64,000 nucleotides of DNA from Polytrichum commune. Its lineage: Eukaryota > Streptophyta > Polytrichopsida > Polytrichales > Polytrichaceae. Positions 23,001-35,176 of the stretch are shown here, piece by piece. The notes under the pieces were generated by a model. That model had not been told where the DNA came from, did no database searches, and worked only from the letters and a program-made list of their open reading frames with translations. The stretch's first letter is position 1; each line of letters begins with the position of its first letter. The position numbers and the translations under genes were made by a program. The stretch spans positions 7,008,501 through 7,072,500 of the forward strand of contig OX485807.1 of NCBI GenBank assembly GCA_950295325.1, written 5' to 3'.

Positions 23001-25000
23001 CTTTGTCTTAAGCTCCCCAAAGACTTTGGGACAAGGCTCATCCCACTCTTGAGATAGCTTTTTCTTTCACAACTCGCACAAGGTTCAACAACCTTTAAGC
23101 TTAATGGTCCCATATGCAATGGGCATCCATCTTGGATCAACATCCGCCAATGGTAAAGTCACTTGCCCCCGTATGCACCTCAAAAGGTTTGTCAAATTCC
23201 GCGAACTTGAGCACGGGCGGCGAAGAGAACTTCGTCTTAAGCTCCTCAAGGACTTGGTGGCACGGCTCATCCCACTCTTGGGATAGCCATGTCTTGCACA
23301 AGCCAGACAAGGTTTAACAACCATTGAGCTTATTGCTTTCATATGCAATGTTCCTTCATCTTGGATCAACATCCGCCAATGGTAAAGTCCTTCGTCTCCA
23401 TGTGCACCTCAAAATGCTTATGAAAACCTGGAAACTTAACCACATCTTGTGAAGGGAACTTGCTCTTGAGCTTCCCAAGGTCTTGGTGACAAGGCTCATC
23501 CCACTCTTGGGATAGCCATTTCCTTAATAAGTTGACTAAGGTCCTAGTAACCTTAAAACAAATCTAGAATGAAGTGGTGGTAGTAGTTGGCTAGGCCAAC
23601 CAATGACCTAAACCTTTTTTGAGTCAAGGGCCAATTCTCCTCTTGGATTGCCTTGAAATTCTTCATGTTTGTCCACCAACTTCCTTTGTCACCACATGCC
23701 TCAAGAACTCAATTATTTCTTGAGCAAAGTTGCAATTCACTCCTTGGCGGTAACATTTTGAATAACACATTGGTGAATACATCCTTGTATCTCACCAACA
23801 TCCCATAAGTATGGTTTGGGGGAGGCCCATCTTTCCTAGCCTCCCCATGAGTTCCTTGGAGTTGCTCCAATTGAACCACGACCATTATGTTTACTATTTT
23901 TCATTTGGTTCATTAAGACCAAATTCAACTTGGGTCCTCCTACCATAGGAGTCCTTGTCAATTTGTAGTTCAATTCTTTGCCATCATGGCATATCACAAA
24001 TGCACCGCAAGCTCATCGGCTTGCACCTCACATCTTTCATGTGAGTTTCAAAGAAGGCGGCCTTCATAATGACATGCATTTCATCTATTTCACTTGGTGT
24101 GAAATTTTGACAAAAATCCAATGTCCCACATTGAAAGGTTACATGCATCGCGGCCTCCTTTGTCTCATGCGGTTTGCCCTTTCCAAACCGCACCTTGGTG
24201 GGCTTGCCCGTTCTACCAATAGGCAAGCCCCAACTCCCTTATGAGTTTTGGGCTCAAGAAGAAGTCGTAGCCTCTTTGTCAATACACGAGACATTTCTCC
24301 CATTCATTTGAGCCTCAAGGTACAAAAGACTTGGCCTCGGCTTAAGGCTACTAGCCTTGGCCACAATGCCATCATCTTACATTCGGTTCGTGGCACAAGT
24401 ATTATTTGGCGGGGTACCTATCTCCCCTCAACGTCCATTGTTGTAATGCACCGTCAAATTGCTTAATGGGGTCATCGGCCTTGATGCTCATGGCAATTTT
24501 GATGATCCCCACCACAACCTCAATAAACTTTGGAAATTTGAACTTGGTCTTCACCACCCGCTTTTGAAACCCACCTAAAACGATGCATTTCTTAGAAAGC
24601 TCGTTCATCTAAGATGTACAATTCATTTGGGTGTGAAATGCGCGCATATACGCCTTAAGAGGCCCGGACGCCTCATTTCCACCAAATTCATTCCAACATC
24701 AATACCTTCCTAGCATTTCGAATTGGAATTTCAATCGAACATTAATGCCCTCCAAGGTTTTGGGTGCATTCGGTATTCTAGGCCCCAAATGTTTTTTTTT
24801 TTGAGGTGTGCGGGAGCCCTTTCAAAGGACTCCACCATCATGCCCACCATTGTCATTAGAACTAATGGTATGGTCAAATTCCATTTACACATGATCTTTG
24901 TTCCAATTTGAGCCTCACAACCTTGTGGAAACCCCGGGCTCACCATCATAACCCGCATTTTTGATAGCCATGTTTCCCTCAAAGTGCGAGCTCAAAACTT
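20001..25000 (-). pseudogene. Gypsy 1 gag-pol remnant
   Basis: Reading minus: gag-like segment (24990-24730); pepsin-like protease region with RFGKGKPHETKEAAMHV (24226-23984); RT thumb and connection region with AIQEENW-like sequence near 23650; four tandem copies of the RNase H entry segment (DKPFEVH-x-GAS, 23550-22630); integrase with QKQGGFLQPLPIP and a first catalytic Asp in MDLMASLP (22002-21793); integrase core HGLPRVIVWDQDPKFTS and SQMDGEAERVNGVLKQYLRN (21774-21277); and the tail KLELPPEIKVHPTFHVS (21265-21014). The RT fingers and palm, including the YIDD box, are absent: protease-side sequence joins thumb sequence near 23731-23751. Multiple stops and frameshifts. Confidence 0.85.
22628..23560. 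repeat. ~230-bp tandem repeat inside Gypsy 1 pol
   Basis: The phrase CCATCGAGCTTCATGCTC and variants start near 22628, 22859, 23089 and 23317, about 230 bp apart. Each unit encodes, on the minus strand, the RT-RNase H junction with DKPFEVH and ELKTKF blocks. Gypsy 2 and Gypsy 3 contain the same arrangement with about three units. Confidence 0.85.
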
Positions 25001-25002
25001 GG

Positions 25003-25020
25003 AACCCTGCTCTGATACCA
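25003..25020 (-). promoter_or_regulatory. Primer-binding site of Gypsy 1 (tRNA-iMet)
   Basis: Read on the minus strand it is TGGTATCAGAGCAGGG, two bases inside the 5' LTR. The match to the 3' end of plant initiator-Met tRNA fixes the element's orientation. Confidence 0.92.
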
Positions 25021-25022
25021 CG

Positions 25023-25996
25023 TGTCGCAACCCTTGCTAGCCCCCCTTGACAATCTTGCCAATTTTCAATTCTAGCAAAGGTTACGAGCACTAACCATTC
25101 GCATTCCGCCATGCTAATGGTTAGCTCCTCCTACCCCGGACCTTATAGTTCATAGGAGGGAACCAACCCTCCTACTTTGCTTTCGGGACTCACCCCTTAA
25201 TCGGTAACTCATTTCTTGGATGTGGACTTCCATCCATGGAAGTCCAATCCTATGTTGATCATCGCGTTGCCGGAGCAACACTACAACAACCCGAACCATA
25301 CTAGGCAACTATGGCCTCACAATGGGCCAATGCCCATGGAGGCCGTGCCGTTCGGCCTCGGGTGGGTGAGGCCACACCACCTCACCCATATAAGCCTCTA
25401 GGACTTCACGCGGGGCCCCTACCCCACCGTCAACCAACCTCTTGTCTCTCCACCAAGAGTTGGGGCCAAGTGGACATTCTCCCTTAGCCGCTGGGCTAAG
25501 AAGCCTCTAGCAGCTTCAGACCATCATAACTTCCTTGTATGATGTCCGAGGCTAGCAACCAACCACTCCATCTTCATCTACGTTTCACGTAGATGCCGAT
25601 GGACTCCTCACTTGCCCCATTTGGGCAAGTTATGAGGACGTTATGCCTCTTTGAACCTTGGCAGTCCCGGGAGTCACTCCCAGGCACTGCTGCACCAGGG
25701 CGCTGTCCCGGGACAGCGCCCCACTCAAATGGCCATAACTCCTAGCTCACACCTCCGATTGAGGTGTTCTTGAGCATTCTAGAATCACCACGCCATGAGC
25801 TACGCATAGCTCATGGCCTTACCCTTGTGCCTCCTAGTCTCCGTGGGTGGGAGGCGTTCCCAACGCCCGGGGCCCTCACCCACACTAGGATCACTTGGGC
25901 CCTCTCACCAATGGCGCCACAAGTCCCGGGTGTCACTCCGGGGTCCCCCTTGTGCCCATGGTGTTTCGGGCACTCCTTATGGAGAGGTGCGCGACA
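25023..25996 (-). repeat. 5' LTR of Gypsy 1
   Basis: 974 bp. By eye it differs from the 19027-20000 LTR at about one base (TTGCCAATTTT against TTGCCGATTTT) in its first 100 bp. Confidence 0.95.
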
Positions 25997-25999
25997 GCT

Positions 26000-26127
26000 A
26001 AGGAGCTGGGTTTATGAAGGAGCTGGGTTTATTTAATTAGAAGTAAGGAACTGGGTTTATGAAGGAGCTGGGTTTATTTAATTAGAAGTAAGGAGCTGGG
26101 TTTATGAAGGAGCTGGGTTTATTTAGT
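26000..26127. repeat. 45-bp tandem repeat
   Basis: Three units starting near 26000, 26045 and 26090, each with GGAGCTGGGTTTATG, then a second GGAGCTGGGTTTAT, then TTAATTAGAAGTA. A reverse-complement relative lies at about 61510-61590 inside another LTR. Confidence 0.85.
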
Positions 26128-27164
26128 TAATTAATGCCTACTAGCCTAATTAGCCTCCGAGTTAATTAGTCCTTGGTTAGTTCAAGCTACACCCTACCTT
26201 AGATTGTTGGTTAAGTGTGTGGCTACATGGTGGCATTAAGATACAAAGTTGGTGCTAAGCTACGGGGTTGACTTTAAACGTGGAGTTGACACTAAGTTGC
26301 GGAGCGGGAGTGCATTCGTGTGGGGAAGTTGATAGAGGGTGAAAAGATAGTACCAATAGGGAAAAGAGTTTATCAACGCTTGTACTCACAATGTGGAATA
26401 AATTGGTGTGACTCAAGTTATGTGTGATGTCATGGGAATGAATGACGGAGGAAAAGTAAACTAGTATGAATACGAATGTGATCGCCATAGCCTCACCCGG
26501 ACTAGGACGCTTAAGGGTGGGCGGTTTGGCCTCACAGTGGAGAAAACGGCGCTCACAAGAACAACCCCCCGGAAAAACAACCATTCTTCGTTCGGTGCAA
26601 CCTAGAAAAAATAGGATCATGAGACCAGCGGCGGTTGGAAGGTGCTGGGCCTCTTAGTTGTTCGCTCTTTCTACACACACAGGAGTTAGTACCAAGCGGC
26701 AAAGGAGGTTGCTGCCGGATGGGCAAAGCAACACTGAGATACCAAGGATTCGAGGATTCAAGGCTAGCGAGGGGGGAAACCAGCAAGGGCCAGGGAGATG
26801 AGCTCTCAGGCTTGAAAACTCAATGCCGTGAATGGTGAGAGAAAAATGGCACAGAAGTGTGAAGGCAGCCAACACAGAGAGGGCGGCAAGCATGGCCTGC
26901 GCGAGCATCCAGTTCCACTGGCAGAAAGGCTACAGGTCCCTCAACGAGGGGCAGTAAGCTCAGAGGGAGAATCTTGGGACTCAAAGGCAACTGATCCTCG
27001 GTGGATTCCGAATTGTGAAAGTAGTGGGAGATGCGACCAGAACAAGAGTCTATTGGCGTGCTACAGGTGGAGGCTAAATTCAGCATTGCAATGTTGGTGA
27101 CCAGGAGAGGATTGGGTGGCGACCCTGGAATCAAGTCCAAGTGTGAGCCCAAAATGGAACACGT
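26128..27164. other. LTR end and unassigned flank
   Basis: Up to 26536 this is the end of an older LTR: GGACGCTTAAGGGTGGG followed by TTTGGCCTCACA is the reverse complement of the start of the LTR at 60821. From 26537 to 27164 no gene is recognised. TGTGAGCCCAAAA at 27143 copies the other end of the same LTR family and may be a second, truncated member. Confidence 0.55.
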
Positions 27165-28545
27165 GTGGGAACACGCGAACACCAAAATATCCGGATTGGC
27201 GGTTTTAAGTGCCTAATCCGGGTTGTCCGGATGACCCTAGTATCGTCCAGGGATTTTGTGAAGTGTAGGAGGTCTAAAACTCTCCGTACCTGCTTATTTC
27301 CTCTTCCTTAGCCAAATTTCCGGAAACCCTAGTTTTCCGGATTTTTGGTTTTTGGGGACACTCTTAGCCTTTTTCTGGGGTGTGCCTTTCCGGATGATAT
27401 TTCTAGGTCCTAATTATAATGCTTACCCACCCCTCTACGTCTACCCTCTAGAATAGGCGGTTTCTTCCGGTGAAGACGTCCTTCATAAGGTTGCAATCCG
27501 GAAACTCCCTCACAATCAATCCGGATTGATCATAACCGTCTTGGCAGGTCACACAGAGAGATCCGGATTGTATCTTGGGACTATAGTGACCAGAGGAGTC
27601 CGGATTCCGGCCGGAGATCTTACTCGACGGGATGAGTGGGTGACCCGTACCACTTTCCGGATTGCCCCGTCCACCAGTGATGATACCTCTTCGGAAGATC
27701 ATATCAGTCCGGAACCCTTCCGGACCTTTGCCTAATCCTCCCCACGGCTGTCTCACCGGGACGTTACCTAGACATCCGGAACAATGAGGATTTCTTCCAA
27801 CTACACTCCGGAGGTGGCCTCCAACCCGGAATCCTTACTGATCCGGACCTTCCCTTCTCCGTTCGACGGATCTGTCCGGCTACCTCTACCTTGGATTCTG
27901 CTCAATCTGAGCTAACTGGGCGATCCGTACCACCAATCCGGATAGGTCCGTCTAAGGACGGTGGGACCTCTTCAGAAGATCAGATTGGCGTAAGTCCGGA
28001 TCCCTTCCGGATCTCACCCAATCTTCCCAGCGGCTATCCCACCTAGACGTTACCCAACCTACCGGATTAGTGAGGTTTCCCTCCCACTACACTCAGAGAG
28101 GATCTACAAGGCGATAACCGGATCTGATCCGGGTCTCCTCTCTCATGTCCTATCCGGAACTCCTATCCTTCATGCTCTCTCTCTCTTCCACTACCGATCT
28201 CCGGATCATTCACACAAACATCAATCGAGAGAAGTCAAGGAGTGAGAAGCAAAGACATTTATTCAGAATCGGAGTAATCGCAATACAACAATTGAGAAGG
28301 AACCCTTCTCAAGCTCCTTATTTAGCCTTAAGTAGAGGCTCAAAAATCCCTAAACTGAGGGCGGCGGCCCAAACGGCCGCCGCTCAAGAAAACCCTAACT
28401 ACACCCGGTCTCCCGGATTTCCCGGATCCAGATCCGGGTTTTCCGCTGACACTACCAAGGGAGAATTTTATTAATCGTCTTCAAAAACTCCTAAGTCCTA
28501 CCTGCCTACCTCTATTCTGCGTAACTAATCTAGCTACTCTCCTAA
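27165..28545 (-). other. 3' noncoding region of the gag A element
   Basis: In gag orientation this follows the stop codon. It is closely similar to 44401-45785 downstream of gag B and ends at the same point (GTGGGAAC at 27165 and 44401), so the boundary is real. It is rich in TCCGG/CCGGA words and holds a GC hairpin at 28361-28383. No coding frame of note. Confidence 0.7.
28361..28383. terminator. GC hairpin in the gag A 3' region
   Basis: Perfect 9-bp stem GCGGCGGCC / GGCCGCCGC with a 5-base loop, about 160 bp beyond the gag stop. The same hairpin occurs at 45601-45623 after gag B. Its role (3' end formation, packaging or none) is unknown. Confidence 0.5.
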
Positions 28546-29107
28546 CTAAGAAGACCGGTGCTTCTTCGGAGCCAATCCCTCCTTTGAGTGACTCCCTAAC
28601 CCGCTGACGGCGGATGAGCCCCCTGTCGGCGATGCCTTCTGCAGCCGCGTGAGCATCCTCCTCATATTCGGAGACGGAGCAACCTCGTCCTCCGAATCCG
28701 CTGCCCTCTCGGTCCGTGGGGTAGCGGTCCCTGGTGTTCCGGAGACTGTCCCTGGGGTTCCGGAAGCTGTCCCCATCCGGATGCTTCGGACTGGAGAAGG
28801 ATCGCTTCCGGTGCCCTGCTCCGGATTCCGTCCGCCCGAGAGCGAAGCCGTCCGCGGATCCCTGTTGGAGGCCGCCCTTGAGGGTGGCGGAGGAAAGGGA
28901 CTCACCATTTGGCAGTCCCGTGGAGACGATGACGAGGCGTGGGTCATAGGGGCCTTGCCCCTACTCGGAGTTGCCTCCCGATCGGAAGTCTGGTGCCGGA
29001 TCGGCGTCCTAGCCCTATCCGGAGTCCGGGACCTATCCGAGTTCCGCGGAACAGGGGACTGGCCCCTTCCGGATCGGACCGACCCGGTGCTCTTCCGCCT
29101 CACCTGG
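28546..29107 (-). pseudogene. gag A, C-terminal piece
   Basis: Encodes the Ser/Arg/Pro-rich tail of the gag-like protein, colinear with the last ~187 residues of gag B (from RRKSTGSVRSG to KKHRSS). It is cut at its upstream side by Gypsy 2; the CCTGG at 29103-29107 is the target duplication. The frame is intact within this piece. Confidence 0.9.
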
Positions 29108-32100
29108 TGTCGCAACCCTTGCTAGGTCCCTTAATAATCTTGCCAATTTTCAATTCTAGCAAAGGTTACGAGTCGCTAACCCTTCGCATTCCGCCATGCT
29201 AATGGATAGCTCCTCTTACCCCGGACCAATAGTTCATAGGAGGGGAACCAACCCTCCTACTTTGCTTTCGGGACTCACCCCTTAATCGGTAACCCATTTC
29301 TTTGATGTGGACTTCCATCCATGGAAGTCCAATCCTATGTTGATCATCGTGTTGCCGGAGCAACACTACAACAACCCGAACCATACTAGGCAACTATGGC
29401 CTCACAATGGGCCAATGCCCATGGAGGCCGTGCCGTTCGGCCTCGGGTGGGTGAGGCCACACCACCTCACCCATATAAGCCTCTAGGACTCTATGCGGGG
29501 CCCCTACCCCACCGTCAACCAACCTCTTGTCTCTCTACCAAGAGTTGGGGCCAAGTGGACATTTTCCCTTAGCCGCTGGGCCTAGAAGCCCCCACAGCTT
29601 CAGACCATCATAACTTCCTTGTATGATGTCTGATCATAACAACCAACCACTCCATCCTCATCTACGCTTCACGTAGATGCCGATGGACTCCTCACTTGCC
29701 CCATTCGGGCAAGTGGTGAGGAAGTTATGCCTGTTTGAACCTTGGCAGTCCCGGGAATCACTCCCAGGCACTGCTGTACCAGGGCGCTGTCCCGGGACAG
29801 CGCCCCACTCAAATGGCCATAACTCCTAGCTCACACCTCCGATTGAGGTGTTCTTGAGCATTCTAGAATCACCACGCCATGAGCTACGCATATCTCATGG
29901 CCTTACCCTTGTGCCTCCTAGTCTCCGTGGGTGGGAGGCGTTCCCAACGCCCGGGGCCCTCACCCACACTAGGATCACTTGGGCCCTCTCACCAATGGCG
30001 CCACAAGTCCCGGGTGTCACTCCGGGGTCCCCCTTGTGCCCATGGTGTTTCGGGCACTCCTCATGGAGAGGTGCGCGACACTCACCCCCACCAAACGGAG
30101 TCGATGCCCTCATCGACTATACTTGTAGTCGGCACACCAATTCTCAAGTTGCCATCCTCTATGGTGCGGCATTGTGTTTACCTTAGGGCGCGACCCCCAC
30201 AATGCATCTTCAAATTTGGCATAGTCCCAAAGGTGTCGTTCCTAGGTGGTCCGTTAGCGACTTTGGATCTCTCATCCAAGGACCTAACCTATACTAGACC
30301 CACCTACTTCGGGACTCACATGGGTTGCCCCTCCTTTGGGGCCTCCCCAGTTAGGCTCCACTAGCCTAACGTGACACATCTAGGCGAGACCTCAACGCTT
30401 CCACTAAGTTGTCTCGGTTGCAACTCCGAGATGGCTTTCCATTGTTAAGCCACGCCTCGATCGCACGGGGGTGATGCCAAGTCCCGCCCGACTCGGTTCC
30501 CACTTTGCTCTTTCGAGACATGGGTTCATGACTCCCATGCGCCAACTCTCGTTAGCTCGCGGGTAGCACTTTTATGAGCACGCGCCATCACCTTGTCCCC
30601 GCCCGGACAAGCCCACTGCTAAGAGGTTTCTTGGTTTTATCCAAGGCCCCTCCAAGCCATGGCCCCCAATTACTCGGCTTACCCAACCTAGTTTGGCATG
30701 TCTATTCCCCCTCTTCCATTAACCAAGCACAAGTACAAGACTAGGACCTCATCTCATACTTTTCTCTTTGCACCACTAAAGTTTGGACTTTATTCCCTCA
30801 AGCCAAAGAACAAGTTCATGTTGTGGAGCAATTAACCTCGAAGCTAAGTGTGCTACTAGCGTCTCTCCCCCACTAAAGGAGATTGATGTCCTCATCAATG
30901 CCTACGCTTCATTTTATTGGAATCCTTAGCCTTAGTTTCTTCAAAGTGCTTCACCAATTCATTGGTGTTCACCATGTCTCTTGCCGCTACCCAAACGGCT
31001 TCATTCTATCCTCACCATTTCACCAAGTACTCCTTTGTACATTTTCTTTCATTTTTACTTGGGCTTCCTACACTTGAGGATGGCCTCCTACCTCATGTTC
31101 CAAATGACGTCCACAAGGTCGGGAGGTGGCCTAATCACTTGCTTGTGATCGGGCCACAAGGTGTCGTCCTAAAATGACTTTCGTAATGAGACATGAAATG
31201 TCGGATGCACTTTGATGTCCGGCGGTAATTCCAACTTATACATGTCCTTGAACACTTGTTCCACAATGGAAAACGAAGCTCCAATTTTGGACATGAACTT
31301 TTGAAGTAAGGCCTTTGGGCAAGGTGAAGTTGTCCACATTCAACAACACCTTATTGGCCCACCTCATACTCCACTTCGCGTCTTCCGGCATTGATTTGCA
31401 CTCCGTAGCACCTTCGGGCTTTCTCCACCAACAACTTGGTCATCTCCAAGACTTGTTTACCATCCTTGGCCAAGTCCTCGCCATCTTGGTTGAACTCTAG
31501 TGTTGAATGTGCCCCCTCGAGAGCTAGGTTAATAGGTTGGAGCGCATCCACTCCATAAGCCACCACGAAAGACCACCCCTTGGTAGCCAAGTGCGTGGCT
31601 ACATTGCAATTACACTCCGCTCGACCCACATAGTCCGCCCAATCTCCTTGGTCCACCCCCACCAAGTTCCTCAAGTATTGCTTCAAGACTCCATTCACAC
31701 GCTCCGTTTTCCCATCCATTTGGGAATGCAAGGCCGTGCTAAACCTTAGTTTCATTCCGACCTCCTTAGAGAAATGCATTGAAAATGCACTTGTGAACTT
31801 TGGATCTTGATCCCACACAATCACTCTTGGCAACCCGTGGTGCCTCAACCATCCTTTGAGAAAAGGCTATGCGGTCTCCAACGCGGTGGCGGTTCCCACA
31901 ATCGGCACCATGTGTGCCAACTTGGCAAACCGCTCTACCATCAACAAGATGGCATCATATCCATGTGACTCCGGCAAACTTGTGATCAAATCCATGCACA
32001 TAGTATGCCATGGCCCCGACGGGATAGGCAACGGTTGCAAGAAACCGCCTTGCTTTTGATAAGAGGCTCGGTTCACTTGGCACTTTGTTCACGCCTTCAC

Positions 32101-32699
32101 AAAGTGGGTTATATTCTCTTTTATGCACCGCCAATGGTACCTCTTTGACACCATTCTATGGCAGTTTTTTCTTTCTCCTCTATGGCCGGCAATAAGACTA
32201 TCATATTCCTCCTTCAAAACCGATAGCCTCAACTTGCCTTGTGTCACATACACCCAACTTTGCTTGCACTTGAACAATCCGTCCACCAACTTAACCTCTT
32301 TGAGCACCTTGCTCTTGCGAAGCTCACCTAAAAGCTTTTGTGCTTTGGGATAGTTAATTTACCCCTCCCGTATCTTGCATCACAAGTTTCCTTCGCCGGC
32401 ACACATTAGCCACAAGGTTTGGATGGTTCTCATTGCTTGGAACTCTTCCGGTCTACTTCGCGCATCCGGCACCACATTTCCGCGGTCCGGTTTGTGGATC
32501 AAATCCACGTTCATAAGCGCCAAACTATCATGCCACCGCAATGACTTGGCGCTCACTTGCGCTTGAATGTCAAAATTCTTTTAGGACACATTGTCCTTGT
32601 AGACCTTTACTTTGTGCGACCCCAACTAGTGTCGCCACATCTTCAAGCAATGCACTACCGCAAAGAAGTTATTTGTCATGAGGTGGTTGTCTTCTTTGA

Positions 32700-33390
32700 C
32701 AACCATCGAGCTTCATGCTCGCATATGCAATGGCCATCTATCTTACATCAACAATCCGCCATTGGCAACGTCATTCACCCCCGTATGCACCTCAAAAGGT
32801 TTGTCAAGCTCCGCGACCTTGAGCACGGGCGGCGAAGAGAACTTGGTCTTAAGCTCTCCAAAGACTCGTGACAAATATCATCCCACTCTTGGGATAGCCA
32901 TTTCTTCCACAAGTCGAACCATCGAGCTTCATGCTCTCATATGCAATGGCCATCCATCTTGCATTAACATCCGCCAATGGTAAAGTCACTCGCCCCCCGT
33001 ATGCACCTCAAAAGGTTTTTTCAAGCTCCGCGAACTTGAACACGGGTGGTAAAGAGGAACTTGGTCTTAAGCTCCTCAAAGACTTGGTGGCAAGGCTCAT
33101 CCCATTCTTGGGATAGCCATTTCTTGCACAAGTTGGACAAGCTTCTACAACCATGGAGCTTAATACTCCTATAAGCAATGGTCATCCATCTTGGATCAAC
33201 ATCCGCCAATGGTAAAGTCCTTCGCCTTCATGTGCACCTCAACATGCTCATGAAAACCCGGAAACTTAACCACATGTTGTGAAGAGAAGTTACTCTTGAG
33301 CTCCCCAAAGGCTTGGTGACAAGGCTTATCCCACTCTTGGGATAGCCATTTTTTCCAACATGTTGACTAAGGTTCTAGCAACCTTAGAAA
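32700..33390. repeat. ~225-bp tandem repeat inside Gypsy 2 pol
   Basis: Units begin near 32700, 32926 and 33149 with CCATCGAGCTTCATGCTC or variants; a weaker fourth follows. Same segment as in Gypsy 1 and Gypsy 3. Confidence 0.8.
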
Positions 33391-34229
33391 AACCATGAAT
33401 GAAATGGTGGTAATAGTTGTCTAAGCCAACAAATGACCTAAGCTTTTTTCTTGAATCAAGGGCCAATTCTCTTCTTGGATTGCCTTGACATTCTTCATGT
33501 TCGTCCACCAACTTCCTTTGTCACCACATACCTCAAGAACTCAATCTCTCGTTGAGCAAAGTTATTTTTCACTTCTTGGCGGTAACTTTTTGGGCAACAC
33601 ATTGGTGAATACATCCTTGTATCTCACCAACATCCCACCAATGTGGTTTGGAGGAGGCCCATCTTTCCTAACCTCCCCATTCATTCCTTGGAGTTGCTCC
33701 AATCGAACCACGACCATTATGTTTTCTATTTTTCATTTGGTCCATTAAGACCAAATTCAACTTGGGTCCTCCTACCATAGGAATCCTTGTCAATTTGAAC
33801 TTCAATTCTTTGCCATTATGACACATCATAATGCACCGCAAGCTCACCGGCTTGCACCTCACATCTATCATGTGAGTTTCAAAGTAGGCAGCCTTCACAA
33901 TGACATGCATTTCATCTATTTCACATGGTGTGAAATTTTGACAAAAATCCAATGTCCCACATTGAAAGGTTACATGCATCGCGGCCTCCTTTGTCTCATG
34001 CGGTTTGCCCTTTCCAAACCGCACCTTGGTGGGCTTGCCCGCTCTATCAATCGGCAAGCCCCAACTTCCTTGTGAGTTTTGGGCTCAAGAAGGAGTGGTA
34101 GCCTCTTTGTCAACACATGAGACATTTCTCCCATTCATTGAGCCTCAAGGTACAAAAGATTTGGCCTTGGCTTAAGGCTTCTAGCCTTGGCCACAATGCC
34201 ATCGTCTTACATTCGGTCCTCGGCAACTT

Positions 34230-34520
34230 GGCTTGGCTTGGTCCGCAAAGCCAACTTTAAACATTTTGTCCGCGGGACAAATTGGTTTGGTGGCACAAAA
34301 CCAATTTCTAATAGTTTGTCCGCAAAACAAACATGTTTTGCCTTGGTAGCACAAAGCCACCTTCCCACACTCCGTCCGCGGCACAAACATGAATTGCCTT
34401 GGTAGGACAAACCCACCTCCCAACATTCCGTCCGCGGCACAAGTATGATTTGCTTTGGAAGCATAAAGCCACCTTTCAACATTCCGTCCGCGGCTCCAAC
34501 ATGTTTTGCCTAAGTAAAAT
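34230..34520. repeat. ~55-bp tandem repeat in the Gypsy 2 gag region
   Basis: About five units with GTCCGCGGCACAAACATG-like cores near 34266, 34318, 34372, 34429 and 34483. Gypsy 3 has the counterpart at about 39490-39730; Gypsy 1 keeps only one unit near 24390. Confidence 0.8.
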
Positions 34521-35160
34521 GGACCAAACAATTTGCACTCATTTCTTTGGGACCTACTTTGGCTAAAGCCACTTGTGGTGATGCGTCGCCAAACTTCTCT
34601 TTGGGACCATTGTCTTCAATGCTCTTGCAAACTTGATGGTCCCCACCATGTCCTCAAGAGGCCTTAGGGACTTAAACAAGGCATCCACCACCTGCTTTTA
34701 AAACCCCACCTAAAAGGATGCATTTCTAAGAAAGTTCGTCCATTTTAGGTGTATCCTTCATTTGTGCGTTTGAATAGCGCACATAGGCCTTAAGAGGCCC
34801 CGGGTGCCTCATTAGCACCAAATTCATTCCAACATCAATACCTTCCAAGCATTTCGAATTGGAATTTCAATCCAACATTAATGCCCTCCAAGGTTTTGGG
34901 TGCATTCGGTATTCTAGGCCCCAAATGTTTTTTTTGAGGTGTGCGGGAGCCCTTTCAAAGGACTCCACCATTTTCCTTACTAAATCCACCATCATGCCCA
35001 CCATTGTCATTAGAACTAATGGTATGGCCAAATTCCATTTACACATGATCTTTGTTCCAATTTGAGCCTTACAACCTTTTGGAAAACCCGGGCTCACCAT
35101 AATAACCCTCAGGTTTGATAGCCATGTCTCCCTCAAAGTGCTAGCTCAAAATATTGGAAC

Positions 35161-35176
35161 CCTGCTCTGATACCAA
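35161..35176 (-). promoter_or_regulatory. Primer-binding site of Gypsy 2 (tRNA-iMet)
   Basis: On the minus strand TTGGTATCAGAGCAGG adjoins the 5' LTR (35178-36150). Same tRNA as Gypsy 1 and 3. Confidence 0.9.

Larger units (their letters stand above)
19027..25996 (-). mobile_element. Gypsy 1: complete non-autonomous Ty3 element
   Basis: 6,970 bp with two 974-bp LTRs that look almost identical and a perfect 5-bp target duplication GCTAA (19022-19026 and 25997-26001). The coding direction is minus. A primer-binding site complementary to initiator-Met tRNA lies at 25009-25020, next to the 25023-25996 LTR, and a purine-rich tract lies beside the other LTR. The interior has recognisable gag, protease, RT/RNase H and integrase pieces, all with stops, and lacks the RT palm. 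Near-identical LTRs around a badly decayed interior point to recent trans-mobilisation. Confidence 0.95.
30081..35160 (-). pseudogene. Gypsy 2 gag-pol remnant
   Basis: Minus-strand pieces in order: gag-like (35136-34867), repeat-bearing segment (34520-34210), protease region with RFGKGKPHETKEAAMHV and TRIPMVGGPKLNLVLMDQ (34057-33668), RT thumb with RSFVGLDNYYHHFIHGFSKVA (33511-33326), three tandem RNase H entry segments (33390-32700), integrase zinc-binding side (32307-31867), integrase core (31848-31351) and tail. Stops and frameshifts are numerous. Frame changes relative to Gypsy 1 show independent decay on a shared defective plan. Confidence 0.85.

Noticed and set aside
27143-27164. Full second LTR starting TGTGAGCCCAAAA
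   Set aside because: Only about 14 bases match the LTR end at 62796 before the gag A boundary; too little to call an element.
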